Below, in pieces: positions 56,225 through 64,000 of a stretch of 64,000 nt of DNA. Both the position numbers and the translations under genes were made by a program. How positions within the stretch are numbered: position 1 is the first letter of the stretch; every line of letters begins with the position of its first letter. The notes beneath the pieces were generated by a model that was not told the DNA's origin, did no database searches, and worked only from the letters and a program-made list of their open reading frames with translations. The DNA is from Limisphaera sp026417315 (GTDB lineage: Bacteria; Verrucomicrobiota; Verrucomicrobiia; Limisphaerales; Limisphaeraceae), in NCBI RefSeq assembly GCF_049537125.1, contig NZ_JBMVQY010000001.1:2046001-2110000 (forward strand). Direction: 5' to 3'.

Positions 56225-58635
56225 GGGTTGCGAAACACTCGCGGGAGCACCTCCGAGACGTGTCGCACAAAGTGAGCTCGAAGTTGTCGCCGAACCTCGG
56301 CAGGCATTTCGTCCCAGTCGTTGCGGTTGGCTTCGGGCAGGATGACGTGCCGCAATCCGTGTCGGACGGCCGCCAGGAGTTTTTCCTTGATACCCCCGAC
56401 GCGCAGCACTCGTCCGCGCAAAGTGATCTCTCCGGTCAGCCCCAGGTCGGATCGCACGGGGCGTTGTTGCCAGAGCGAAGCGAGAGCAACCAGCACGGCC
56501 AATCCGGCACTTGGTCCGTCCTTGGGGGTGGCCCCTGCGGGCACGTGAACGTGAAGGTCTTCCCGGTCGTGGGCCACCGGGGCCAGGCCGAGCGGCTCGG
56601 CCTGACTGCGCAAGTAACTCAGCGCGGTCCGCACGCTCTCCTTCATGACCTCGCCCAGCGATCCGGTCAGCAGCAGCTCCCCTTTCCCGGGCATGCGGGT
56701 GGCCTCGATGAACAACACCTCTCCTCCGTAAGGGGTCCAGGCCAGGGCCAGGGCAATGCCGCAGTCCCGGATCCCTTCGGCCGGTTCGTCCGGGAACCGG
56801 GGTGCCCCGAGGTAGGCCGGCAGATCGTCCGGCTCGATTCGCACCCGGGATCCGGCCGCGCCGGCGCGGCCCTGACCCAGCCGCCGCGTGGCCTTGCGGG
56901 CCAGGGCTGCCAGGTCGCGCTCCAGTTGGCGCACACCGGCTTCGCGAGTGTATTCACGGATCAGACGCCGCAGGGTGGGCGTGGGCACAATGACTTCGCG
57001 CGGGCGAAGGGCATGCTCGCGCAGTTGGCGCGGCCACAAATGACGCCGCGCAATGTGGAGCTTTTCGGACTCGGTGTAGCTGGGCAACTCGATGACCTCG
57101 AGTCGGTCGCGCAGAGCGGGTGGCACGGGCTCCAGCCAGTTTGCCGTCGTCAAAAACAGCACCCGCGACAGGTCGAACGGCAGGTCCAAATAGTGATCCA
57201 CAAAGGCATGGTTCTGCGCGGGGTCCAATACCTCCAGCAGGGCCGAAGCGGGATCGCCGCGCACGTCGGTGCCCAGTTTGTCCAGCTCATCCAAGACAAT
57301 CACGGGGTTTCGGCTTTCCACCCGGCGCAGGGCCTGGAGGATGCGGCCCGGCAGGGCACCCACGTAGGTGCGACGATGACCGCGGATCTCGGCCTCGTCG
57401 CGTACGCCGCCCAGCGAGAGACGCGCGAACTTGCGGCCCAGGGCCCGCGCCACACTTTGGCCCAGGGAGGTTTTCCCGGTGCCGGGAGGCCCCACCAGAC
57501 ACAGGATGGGCCCTTTTAATTCGCGGCGGCGCTGGATGACGGCGATAAATTCGAGCAACCGTTCCTTCACCTTCTCCAGCCCGTAATGATCTTCGTCCAG
57601 AACCCGGGCGGCCCGATCCAGATCGAGATTGTCTTCCGTGACGCGTTGCCAGGGCAGCGCCAGGATCCAGTCCAGGTAACTCCGCGCCACGGCGTACTCG
57701 GGGGACGCCGGCGTCATTTGCTCCAGTCGGGTCAGCTCCTGTTGGGCAACCTGTCGCGCCTCGTCGGGCAGAGCGACCTGGTCCAGCCGGGCGCGCAGGG
57801 CGCGGAGGTCGGGCGATCCTCCTTCCTCCTCGCCCAGTTCGCGTCGGATGACCCGCAGCTGCTCCCGCAGGAAGTAATCGCGTTGGGACTTGGAGATCGA
57901 GGAAGCGACCTCGGCCTGAATCTTGGAACTCAGAGAGAGGACCTCCCGTTCGCGGTGCAGAAGCGGCAGCAGCAGGTCCAGCCGTTCACGCACCGAGGAG
58001 GCCTCGAGAAGCTTTTGCCGCTCCTCGAGCCCCAGGTTCAAATGCGCCGCCACTAGGTCGGTAAAATGCCCCGGATCCTCCGTGTTCAATGCCAGAGCCT
58101 TGACCTGCTCCGTCAGGGCCGGGGACATCTCGCTGATGTGTTGGAACTCCGCCTGGGCATTGCGGAAACGCGCCAGGGTTTCCACCGAGTCGTCCTTTTG
58201 ATCGCGGCGCAACTCGTAACGCACCACGAGGTACGGCTTTTCGCGAACGGCCTCCCGGAGACCGATCCGCCACAGGCCTTCGACCAGCACGCGGGCCGTG
58301 CCGTCCGGGAACTTCAACATTTTCAACAGCCGCGCCGCGCAGCCCACCGGATGAAGATCCTCCAGCCGCGGATTCTCCACGTCCGGCTTTCGCTGGAGGG
58401 CCACGCCCAACAACCGGTCTCCGGCCACCACGTCATCAATAAGGCGAATGCTCGCCTCTGACTCCACCATCAGCGGGGTGACCATCCCGGGGAAAATCAC
58501 GATGTCCGACAGCCCCAGGATGGGCAGGGTTTCCGGCAAAACGCGGGAGGAAATGCGAGGAGGGGCTCCTGTACTGCTGGCAACGTCCAGGATGCTGACG
58601 AATTCAGTGTCCGGCGATTCCGGCGAATGGGGCAT
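56221..58635 (-). CDS. lon: ATP-dependent Lon protease
   Basis: 804 residues, full length. An N-terminal substrate-binding domain begins with LPILGLSDIVIFPGMVTPL. The AAA domain carries Walker A GPPGTGKT and NPVIVLDELDKLGTD. The C-terminal protease domain carries the catalytic-serine motif GATPKDGPSAGLAVLVAL, and the catalytic Lys lies further on. It degrades misfolded and regulatory proteins in the cytoplasm. hsp20 ends 35 bp upstream and the LolA-like gene overlaps its stop, so this is a stress operon. Confidence 0.97.
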   Translation of the reverse strand: MPHSPESPDTEFVSILDVASSTGAPPRISSRVLPETLPILGLSDIVIFPGMVTPLMVESEASIRLIDDVVAGDRLLGVALQRKPDVENPRLEDLHPVGCAARLLKMLKFPDGTARVLVEGLWRIGLREAVREKPYLVVRYELRRDQKDDSVETLARFRNAQAEFQHISEMSPALTEQVKALALNTEDPGHFTDLVAAHLNLGLEERQKLLEASSVRERLDLLLPLLHREREVLSLSSKIQAEVASSISKSQRDYFLREQLRVIRRELGEEEGGSPDLRALRARLDQVALPDEARQVAQQELTRLEQMTPASPEYAVARSYLDWILALPWQRVTEDNLDLDRAARVLDEDHYGLEKVKERLLEFIAVIQRRRELKGPILCLVGPPGTGKTSLGQSVARALGRKFARLSLGGVRDEAEIRGHRRTYVGALPGRILQALRRVESRNPVIVLDELDKLGTDVRGDPASALLEVLDPAQNHAFVDHYLDLPFDLSRVLFLTTANWLEPVPPALRDRLEVIELPSYTESEKLHIARRHLWPRQLREHALRPREVIVPTPTLRRLIREYTREAGVRQLERDLAALARKATRRLGQGRAGAAGSRVRIEPDDLPAYLGAPRFPDEPAEGIRDCGIALALAWTPYGGEVLFIEATRMPGKGELLLTGSLGEVMKESVRTALSYLRSQAEPLGLAPVAHDREDLHVHVPAGATPKDGPSAGLAVLVALASLWQQRPVRSDLGLTGEITLRGRVLRVGGIKEKLLAAVRHGLRHVILPEANRNDWDEMPAEVRRQLRAHFVRHVSEVLPRVFRNP

Positions 58636-58670
58636 CGGTGGGGATCAGAAGGCTCCGGCGGTGGGCCGGC

Positions 58671-59093
58671 TCAATCCGCAGACGGCCGGGGGCCGACCCT
58701 CAGGCGTTTTTTGCCCGGGCCGGGCGGGCGGGCCAGCGGTACATCGATGCGCAGGAACCCGTTCACGTAAATCGCCTTGGCACGATCCAGATCGTAACAT
58801 TCCGGCAGCTCCAACACCCGCTCGAACGGCCCATACGTGATCTCCATGATGAGAAAATTACATCGGGCCGCCCGACAGCTGTCCGGCCGGTGCCCGCGGA
58901 TGCAAAGGCGGTTGCCCTCCACGGTGATCTCCAAATTCTCGCTGGACATCCCGGCCAGCTCAACCTTGATGACGAGCCCGTCTTCGGTGGTGTACAGGTC
59001 CGTGTTGGGTTGCCAGTGCGCTTGTTCTGCCGGATCGCGGCTTGTCAGTGCGGATCGCCCCAGTAAATGCACGGATGAACTCATTTTGCCCAT
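58671..59093 (-). CDS. Small heat-shock protein Hsp20
   Basis: 140 residues from the ATG at 59093, with AAGGGAGA immediately upstream; a second ATG 9 nt downstream has a longer spacer. The alpha-crystallin domain is recognised by DLYTTEDGLVIKVELAGMS, LEITVEGNRLCIRGHR and YGPFERVLELPECYD with AIYVNGFLRIDVPL. It holds denatured proteins until refolding. It is directly upstream of lon on the same strand and follows a tiny Cys-containing membrane-protein gene. Confidence 0.9.
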   Translation of the reverse strand: MGKMSSSVHLLGRSALTSRDPAEQAHWQPNTDLYTTEDGLVIKVELAGMSSENLEITVEGNRLCIRGHRPDSCRAARCNFLIMEITYGPFERVLELPECYDLDRAKAIYVNGFLRIDVPLARPPGPGKKRLRVGPRPSAD

Positions 59094-59143
59094 GTCTCCC
59101 TTGTCTTCCGTCGCGCGCCGTTGAGGTGTTGCGAATGGAAACG

Positions 59144-59350
59144 TCAGCCAAACCGGATGGTTACGCGGGGCCGCTCTCCTTTGCGGGCGTGGTAATGAAT
59201 CGTGCCCGCCCGGCCGGCGGAGGCACCCCCACGGCAACCGCAGCCGATCGCCCGCGCCCCGGACCCGCGACGCCGTCGCCACAGGCGCCAACCCATCCAA
59301 ACCGCGGTGGCGGCCACGATGCCAAGTGAGGCTGCCTGCTGCCAGTCCAC
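59144..59350 (-). CDS. Small single-TM protein with a C-terminal GCGC motif
   Basis: 68 residues from a GTG at 59350, 50 bp upstream of hsp20. One TM helix (QAASLGIVAATAVWMGWRLW) is followed by RRRR and a GCGCRGG motif. This is the layout of FeoB-associated Cys-rich small membrane proteins, although no feoB is nearby. The start lacks a Shine-Dalgarno sequence, so the coordinates are tentative. It may be transcribed with hsp20 and lon. Confidence 0.5.
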   Translation of the reverse strand: MDWQQAASLGIVAATAVWMGWRLWRRRRGSGARAIGCGCRGGASAGRAGTIHYHARKGERPRVTIRFG

Positions 59351-59725
59351 GATGCCAACATAACGCTTGCCTGCCAACCCGCAACCGAGAACTCCAACCA
59401 GAATTTCGAGCCTGAGTTCATTCCCAACGATTCTTGGGCGCTCCGCGAAACGCGTTCGGGACCGCGTCTGCGCCGGATGCATGGTGCGCCGGTTTTGAAC
59501 CTTGGATCTCACCCCCCGGATCTCGCTGCCCCCGGGTGGAGCTGCTCGAGCGGGTTCGCGCCAGAGGGTTGTGTCATTTCCGGACACTGCATCCGGGACT
59601 TCGGGGGTCGGTTTGGGCACGGGCGCCGTTCGTTCATGGGCCCGGCCAAGACTCGGCATTCTGTCATTTTTCCGGGACAAGCCGCGGACAATTGGAGCGG
59701 GTGTGGCGAAATCGGGCCACGAGCG
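59351..59725. other. Region before the RHS homology
   Basis: An open frame runs through here into the first RHS cassette from a TTG at 59434, but its sequence has no RHS similarity and looks non-coding. The first RHS cassette seems to lack a genuine start. Confidence 0.45.
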
Positions 59726-61038
59726 AGGGGGCGCCGGTGGTGCGGCAGGGGAGGTACTGGTACGGGGAGGCGGTGGTGAACAGCCGGACCGACGGGGTGT
59801 GGGTGGTGGTGACGAACCTGGGGGTGGTGCGGGGTAATCCGGACCGGGTGCAGTGGGAGGTGCGGTCGGACTTTGTGGCACAGACTCCCGAAACCCTGAT
59901 CTATGACGGGGATGGCAACCTTGTGCGGGACGGGCGGTGGATGTACAGTTGGGACGCGGAGAACCGGTTGGTGCGGGTGATGAGCTACGGGGCCACAGAC
60001 CGGGCCAGTTGGCGTCGGGTGGACTGGGCGTACGATGCGCTGGGCCGGCGGATCCGGCAGACGAGCTACGTGCTGAGCAACGGGGTTTGGGTGGTGACGG
60101 AGGACCTGAAATTCGTGAGCGATCCGGTGTGGTTCGGCCGGCACATTGCAGAACTGAATGCCACGAACCATGCCGTGGTGCGCAGCTACGTGTGGGGCCT
60201 GGACCTGAGCGAGACGCTGGACGGTGCCGGTGGCGTGGGCGGATTGCTGTGGGTGCGGCTGGCCGGTGGTCCGGCCTCGGGTGCGCATTTTGTCTCCTAC
60301 GACGGCAACGGGAACGTATGGCAGTTGGTTTCCGCCGGCACCGGCACGGAGACAGCGCGCTATGAATATGGTCCCTTCGGCGAGCCCTTGCGCGCCACCG
60401 GCCCCGCGGCTCCCCTCAACCCTTTCCGCTTTAGCACGAAAAGGACGGATCCGGGCACGGGGCTGGTCTTATACGAATATCGGGTCTACTCACCCAGCAT
60501 GGGCCGCTGGACATGCATGGACCCCATCAATGAACGTGGGTCCGAGCTAATCAACAGCACTCGTGCCGTTGTGGGTCTCGACGAGGAGAACCACCTCTAT
60601 GCGTGCGTTCACAACAATCCAGTGATTACGTTTGATCCGTTCGGACTGTATTTGCCACCTCAAGCATGGCCGCAACCACCACCCTTGCCCCCGAGTCCTC
60701 CAGACGATTGGTACGATCCTCTCCAAGCAGCCGCCTGTTTCTGCAAGAACTACCGCGACATGAGGAAGGCGAACACCATCGGAGCCGACAAGTACTTCCA
60801 TTGTCTGGCCCACTGCTGCTCGGCCAAAAAGGGCGCGAAACAGACTGCTGCCATAATCGGGCTGGCTCGGGAACTCTGTGACATCTGCCGAAACAAAAGC
60901 GACAACCTCCTGAAAGAGTTTCTGGATTCGATGTCGGACATGGAAGCCAACCAACACGGTTTGAATTGCCCCAAGGACAAGTCCTGCAAGGACTGGTGTG
61001 CAAAGTATCGGCCAAAGGGCCTGGACCCGAAGTATTGA
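59434..61038 (+). CDS. Orphan RHS tip with C-terminal serum amyloid A-like toxin domain
   Basis: The open frame from a TTG spans 534 codons, but RHS homology starts near 59726, so the 5' end is probably missing. RHS features are present: YDGDGNLVRDGRWMYSWDAE, ETARYEYGPFGEPLRATG and the boundary motif FDPFGLYLPP (about 404-413). The last 120 residues carry YRDMRKANTIGADKYFHC, DSMSDMEANQHG and YRPKGLDPKY. These match serum amyloid A, whose human form has SDMREANYIGSDKYFHARG, then EDSLADQAANEWG and FRPAGLPEKY. The bacterial version adds about ten cysteines (HCLAHCC, CDIC, CPKDKSCKDWC). A lipoprotein gene follows 5 bp later. Confidence 0.75.
   Translation: MGAPRNAFGTASAPDAWCAGFEPWISPPGSRCPRVELLERVRARGLCHFRTLHPGLRGSVWARAPFVHGPGQDSAFCHFSGTSRGQLERVWRNRATSEGAPVVRQGRYWYGEAVVNSRTDGVWVVVTNLGVVRGNPDRVQWEVRSDFVAQTPETLIYDGDGNLVRDGRWMYSWDAENRLVRVMSYGATDRASWRRVDWAYDALGRRIRQTSYVLSNGVWVVTEDLKFVSDPVWFGRHIAELNATNHAVVRSYVWGLDLSETLDGAGGVGGLLWVRLAGGPASGAHFVSYDGNGNVWQLVSAGTGTETARYEYGPFGEPLRATGPAAPLNPFRFSTKRTDPGTGLVLYEYRVYSPSMGRWTCMDPINERGSELINSTRAVVGLDEENHLYACVHNNPVITFDPFGLYLPPQAWPQPPPLPPSPPDDWYDPLQAAACFCKNYRDMRKANTIGADKYFHCLAHCCSAKKGAKQTAAIIGLARELCDICRNKSDNLLKEFLDSMSDMEANQHGLNCPKDKSCKDWCAKYRPKGLDPKY
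59726..60540 (+). repeat. RHS-tip duplicated segment, copy A
   Basis: An 815-bp segment repeated at 61901-62715 (offset 2175 bp). The left half is about 95% identical by eye; the right half from about 60150 is clearly more diverged. Confidence 0.85.
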
Positions 61039-61043
61039 GGCAC

Positions 61044-61568
61044 ATGCAACGAGTGATTGCTTTGTTATTTGCTGCCGTTGCGACCATTGGAGCCTGCATT
61101 TCTGCCTGTTTCAAAGGTTCCTGTTTCAATGCGCTGGAAGCTGCGCTGACAAACCGTTTGGGGTCCACGCATTGTGTGCTGGGCTCCACGTTGGCCAACT
61201 GGACGAACGTTCTTGGAAGCCCTTCGGTTGTAATGCAGGAGGACGGTGTAAACACCTTTTTCTATTGGCCAAATCAGGGCGTCGCTGTGTTTTGCCATCC
61301 CCTGTACCGGGGGCAGTACACGCGGAGGGAACAACCCAATTGGGTTGTGACGTCCATCTTGATCCCTCTGGAAACAAACGTTCATCCGAGAATTCCGCCG
61401 GTGAAATTGGACACGCGGATAGTGTTCACGAAACTGCTATTCGATCGCGAAGAGGTCACTCGGAAGGGATGGACGAAGCTCCCGAAGGTTGAAGCCTTCG
61501 AGGAAGCTGGAGCCTTGGAGTCATTGAAGATCGAGAAGCCGGACAGTTTGTTCGGAGACTACGATTGA
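61044..61568 (+). CDS. Candidate immunity lipoprotein for the serum amyloid A-like toxin
   Basis: 174 residues from the ATG at 61044, 5 bp after the RHS-toxin stop. The N-terminus is a signal peptide with a lipobox-like end (VIALLFAAVATIGACISAC). The mature part is a small soluble protein with FYWPNQGVAVFCHPLYRG, then RREQPNWVVTSILIPLETN. I do not recognise the family. Position directly after the toxin, small size and low G+C fit an immunity protein that acts at the envelope. Confidence 0.55.
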   Translation: MQRVIALLFAAVATIGACISACFKGSCFNALEAALTNRLGSTHCVLGSTLANWTNVLGSPSVVMQEDGVNTFFYWPNQGVAVFCHPLYRGQYTRREQPNWVVTSILIPLETNVHPRIPPVKLDTRIVFTKLLFDREEVTRKGWTKLPKVEAFEEAGALESLKIEKPDSLFGDYD

Positions 61569-61602
61569 ACGGGGGCTGTGGGGCACAAGCGGTGTAAGTA
61601 AT

Positions 61603-62811
61603 GTGGCTGGCCTTAACCAGCGCGGGAAAAGGTCGGCCACCGGCAACGCTGTGGTGGATGGCAAGAGCGGAAGTAAAATGGAGGAGCAAGCGGGGCTAAT
61701 TGCTGCATGGCCGGGAGCGGCGGGCTTCTCCCCGAAGCGTGCGGAGAGAATTGGTGCAGGGGCAGCCACTGTGGTTTCAAGGGGTTGGCAGGCATGGTGG
61801 GTTTTGCGAGCCGGTCCACGCCGGTGGGTGCCGCCGTATGTGGCGGTGTCGGGGGAGGCAGGGACGAATGCGACGGTGACGCTGTGGTGGGGCACCAATG
61901 AATGGGCGCCGGTGGTGCAGCAGGGGAGGTACTGGTACGGGGAGGCGCAGGTGAAAAATCGGACCGGCGGGGTGTGGGTGGTGGTGACGAACCTGGGGGT
62001 GGTGCGGGGTAATCCGGACCGGGTGCAGTCGGAGGTGCGGTCGGACTTTGTGGCACAGACTCCCGAAACCCTGATCTATGACGCGGACGGCAACCTTGTT
62101 CGGGACGGGCGGTGGATGTACAGTTGGGACGCGGAGAACCGACTGGTGCGAGTGATGAGCTATGGGGCCACAGACCGGGCCGGTTGGCGTCGGGTGGACT
62201 GGGCGTACGATGCACTGGGCCGACGCATCCGACAGACGAGCCACGTGCTGAGCAACGGGGTTTGGGTGGTGACGGAGGACCTGAAATTCGTGAGCGATCC
62301 GGCGTGGTTCGGCCGGCACATTGCAGAGCTGAACGCAACGAACCTCGCGCTCGTCCGGAGCTACGTCTGGGGCCTGGACCTGAGCGAGACTCTGGACGGC
62401 GCGGGTGGAGTCGGCGGCCTGCTCTGGGTTCGAATCGCCAGCGGCCCGGGCGTGGGGACGCATTTTGTGACCTACGATGGCAACGGCAACGTCTGGCAGT
62501 TGGTTTCTGCTACCACCGGCACCGAGACTGCCCGCTACGAATACGGCCCGTTCGGCGAACTCCTCCGCACCACCGGCCCTGCCGCCGTGTCGAATCCCTT
62601 CCGCTTCAGCACCAAACGCACAGACACCGCAACGGGACTGGTGCTCTACGAATACCGCGTTTACTCGGCCACCAGAGGGAGGTGGATCAGCCGCGATCCG
62701 ATCGAGGAAAGGGGTGACGTGAATCCTTATGGGTTCGCCAGCAACGCTCCCGCTGACGAAGTTGACAGGCTTGGGCTGGTGCCGCGGCGCTTGCTTACTA
62801 AGGTGCACTAA
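61603..62811 (+). CDS. Orphan RHS tip, 3'-frameshifted before a metallopeptidase-like toxin domain
   Basis: 402 codons from a GTG; the first ATG is at 61678 and no good ribosome site is seen. It is nearly identical to copy A over the RHS part, with GRYWYGEAQVKNRTGGVWVV and GNLVRDGRWMYSWDAENRL, and it includes the RHS boundary DEVDRLGLVPRRLLTKVH. It stops at 62809-62811, only 14 codons after the boundary DRLGL, where a toxin domain would begin. The toxin-like sequence continues in another frame (62729-63232), so a 1-nt insertion, 2-nt deletion or programmed +1 shift is likely. Confidence 0.65.
   Translation: MAGLNQRGKRSATGNAVVDGKSGSKMEEQAGLIAAWPGAAGFSPKRAERIGAGAATVVSRGWQAWWVLRAGPRRWVPPYVAVSGEAGTNATVTLWWGTNEWAPVVQQGRYWYGEAQVKNRTGGVWVVVTNLGVVRGNPDRVQSEVRSDFVAQTPETLIYDADGNLVRDGRWMYSWDAENRLVRVMSYGATDRAGWRRVDWAYDALGRRIRQTSHVLSNGVWVVTEDLKFVSDPAWFGRHIAELNATNLALVRSYVWGLDLSETLDGAGGVGGLLWVRIASGPGVGTHFVTYDGNGNVWQLVSATTGTETARYEYGPFGELLRTTGPAAVSNPFRFSTKRTDTATGLVLYEYRVYSATRGRWISRDPIEERGDVNPYGFASNAPADEVDRLGLVPRRLLTKVH
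61901..62715 (+). repeat. RHS-tip duplicated segment, copy B
   Basis: The partner of 59726-60540. The right half differs from copy A largely at third codon positions, while the left half is nearly identical. Confidence 0.85.
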
Positions 62812-63232
62812 AGTATGTGAAAGATTCCGGCGACTGCGGGATGGCCGCGTGCCCGACGGCGGTATTGTGTGTTGCGGTGGGGTTAAACACATTTGCACAT
62901 GGGCCGCAGATGTGGAGCCAAATCCTCGGGTGAAGGATATCTTAAGACGGTGTATCTGGGAACACGAACGCATACACTTGGCGAAGAGCCGCTGCCCCGA
63001 GTGTGATTGTGGCGTGACTCGCGTGAAAGACAGGTACATGGGTGAATTGTGCGCAGAGGAAGTTGTGGCCCACACCGTGTCGAAGGTCTGCTATGAGGCG
63101 GCCTTGCCGGAATGCGGTACGGACGAGGACTGCGCGCAGAAAATCAGACGCCGGATCCAGAAGGCCGAGCACATGATCCAGGTGTACGAATATTACTGCA
63201 CGTTGTACCCATCGAACCGGTCGAAGCGATGA
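62729..63232 (+). CDS. HExxH metallopeptidase-like toxin domain (frameshifted RHS C-terminus)
   Basis: 167 codons from an ATG at 62729; the first 25 codons overlap the RHS gene in another frame and are probably not native. The domain after about 62815 includes CCGGVKHICTWAADVEPNPR and CIWEHERIHLAKSRCPEC. HERIH (62963-62977) is an HExxH zinc motif, and ELCAEEVVAH could give the third ligand. The sequence is cysteine-rich and lower in G+C than the RHS part. It resembles metallopeptidase-type polymorphic-toxin domains. The stop overlaps the next start (ATGA). Confidence 0.65.
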   Translation: MGSPATLPLTKLTGLGWCRGACLLRCTKVCERFRRLRDGRVPDGGIVCCGGVKHICTWAADVEPNPRVKDILRRCIWEHERIHLAKSRCPECDCGVTRVKDRYMGELCAEEVVAHTVSKVCYEAALPECGTDEDCAQKIRRRIQKAEHMIQVYEYYCTLYPSNRSKR

Positions 63233-63597
63233 GCTGGGGCGTAGTACTAGTGTTGACTGCTGCCGCTGGAGTGCTGTGCGCCTGTCGTGTTTCCGAAGGA
63301 CAGAAAGCAGGACCCCCAGTTGAAGTTGAGAAAGACTGTATTGTGCTTATCCCAAGAGACGCGACACCGAGGCTGATAGCGGAGGAAGTTCTGGGAATGG
63401 CATGCGAGTATATAAACAGCAGCCAGCCGCAACTTCGGGGAGCGAAGTGTGTTTTCGTCCTGTTTGCCAGTGAGCCGAATACAGCGGCCGGTGCAGACGA
63501 ATGGCTGTTACTCTTCAGGTGGCAGCCATGGTCCGTGTATATGGAGTATTTAGTTGTCGTGAATGACAGGACCCGGGAGATCAGGATCTATCGGTGA
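63229..63597 (+). CDS. Candidate immunity lipoprotein for the metallopeptidase-like toxin
   Basis: 122 residues from the ATG overlapping the toxin stop (ATGA at 63229-63232). A signal peptide with a lipobox-like Cys pair (VLVLTAAAGVLCACRVS) leads into a small alpha/beta domain: CIVLIPRDATPRLIAEEVLG and VVVNDRTREIRIYR at the end. I do not recognise the family. Coupling to the toxin gene and exported lipoprotein character fit an immunity role. Confidence 0.55.
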   Translation: MSWGVVLVLTAAAGVLCACRVSEGQKAGPPVEVEKDCIVLIPRDATPRLIAEEVLGMACEYINSSQPQLRGAKCVFVLFASEPNTAAGADEWLLLFRWQPWSVYMEYLVVVNDRTREIRIYR

Positions 63598-63922
63598 GGC
63601 ACGGATGGCCTAGCCGTGTGTCGAGGAAGATGTATGCGAAGTTGAGCGTCACATGAGAACTGCTCTTGCAGGTGATCGTCGAGCCCCGCAAGCCCAGGGT
63701 GTGTTTCTGTTGGTTCTGCAGGCCAGCACCGTAATAGCGGTCAAGAAATGTCTGTGGACGATCATTCAGAGCGTTGGCGCCGCGCTTGAGGTTACTGCCC
63801 TGCGGCGCTGGCAAAGCCTGGGTAGCACGCGAAGGAGGCAAAGGGGCGGCGTGCAGCAGCCCGCAGAGGTAAACAGCAAGAAGAAGAAAAGGGCAGTCAG
63901 CGGAGGGGAAATGTCGAGCCAT
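63581..63922 (-). CDS. Possible small exported protein, unknown
   Basis: 113 codons from an ATG without a Shine-Dalgarno, convergent with and overlapping the immunity gene end by 17 bp. A signal-peptide-like start (PFLLLAVYLCGLLHAAP) is the only support. It may be non-coding. Confidence 0.25.
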   Translation of the reverse strand: MARHFPSADCPFLLLAVYLCGLLHAAPLPPSRATQALPAPQGSNLKRGANALNDRPQTFLDRYYGAGLQNQQKHTLGLRGSTITCKSSSHVTLNFAYIFLDTRLGHPCLTDRS

Positions 63923-64000
63923 GGGCGAGGGGCAAGCGCGGCGGCCGTGTCTCCCCGTAGAGCAGGTTTCCTGAGTCGCGGGGACTGGCTTGTTGTCGAC

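Overview
The window is a high-GC (about two-thirds G+C by eye) chromosomal segment whose gene families point to the phylum Verrucomicrobiota, probably a Limisphaera/Pedosphaera-type lineage. The markers are DUF1501 and DUF1549/DUF1553 proteins, a PPC-domain protein, autotransporter-type beta-strand repeats, GloVer-type repeats, FecR-LamG anti-sigma-like proteins with ECF sigma factors, an H-X9-DG pseudopilin, and many large secreted repeat proteins separated by long gene-free gaps. The taxonomic call is inference from family content only.

Layout. 1-405: a cluster of short hairpin repeats in both orientations. 772-11246: a plus-strand catabolic cluster with two sodium:solute symporters, a sialidase-fold exported protein, an Fe-type alcohol dehydrogenase, a DapA/NanA-type aldolase, a PdxA2-type dehydrogenase and a DUF1537 acid-sugar kinase. 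Together they look like an acid-sugar pathway ending at dihydroxyacetone phosphate. 11529-13660: an exported protein, an ECF sigma factor and a membrane anti-sigma-like protein in one operon. 14079-18149: groEL, groES and dnaK. 18679-25355: an ECF sigma/FecR-LamG pair divergent from a giant beta-strand repeat protein. 25976-29180: hisG, a 33-codon bS22/COX24-type ribosomal protein gene, a TPR lipoprotein and a DUF2203 protein. 30219-39164: an exported beta-propeller-like protein, then a minus-strand operon of a chorismatase/RidA-like protein, DUF1549/1553, DUF1501 and PPC proteins.

39165-50323 holds two gene deserts. Between and around them lie a pseudopilin, a PepSY protein, a GloVer-repeat protein, a CmoB-like methyltransferase and a PA14/Ig protein. 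50324-58635 carries a CE15 glucuronoyl-esterase-like protein, ubiD, pyrH, a LolA-like protein and lon. hsp20 and a tiny Cys-containing membrane protein precede lon. 59434-63597 holds two orphan RHS-tip toxin/immunity cassettes in tandem.

The most unusual features are four. (1) The first RHS cassette ends in a domain that closely resembles vertebrate serum amyloid A, with extra cysteines. (2) The second cassette ends in an HExxH metallopeptidase-like toxin separated from its RHS part by a frameshift. Each toxin is followed at once by a small lipoprotein that could be its immunity protein. (3) Four otherwise unrelated exported proteins share a short C-terminal domain ending in an aromatic-F/Y-F-R motif, a candidate sorting or anchoring signal. 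(4) The acid-sugar cluster combines enzymes whose joint substrate is not obvious.
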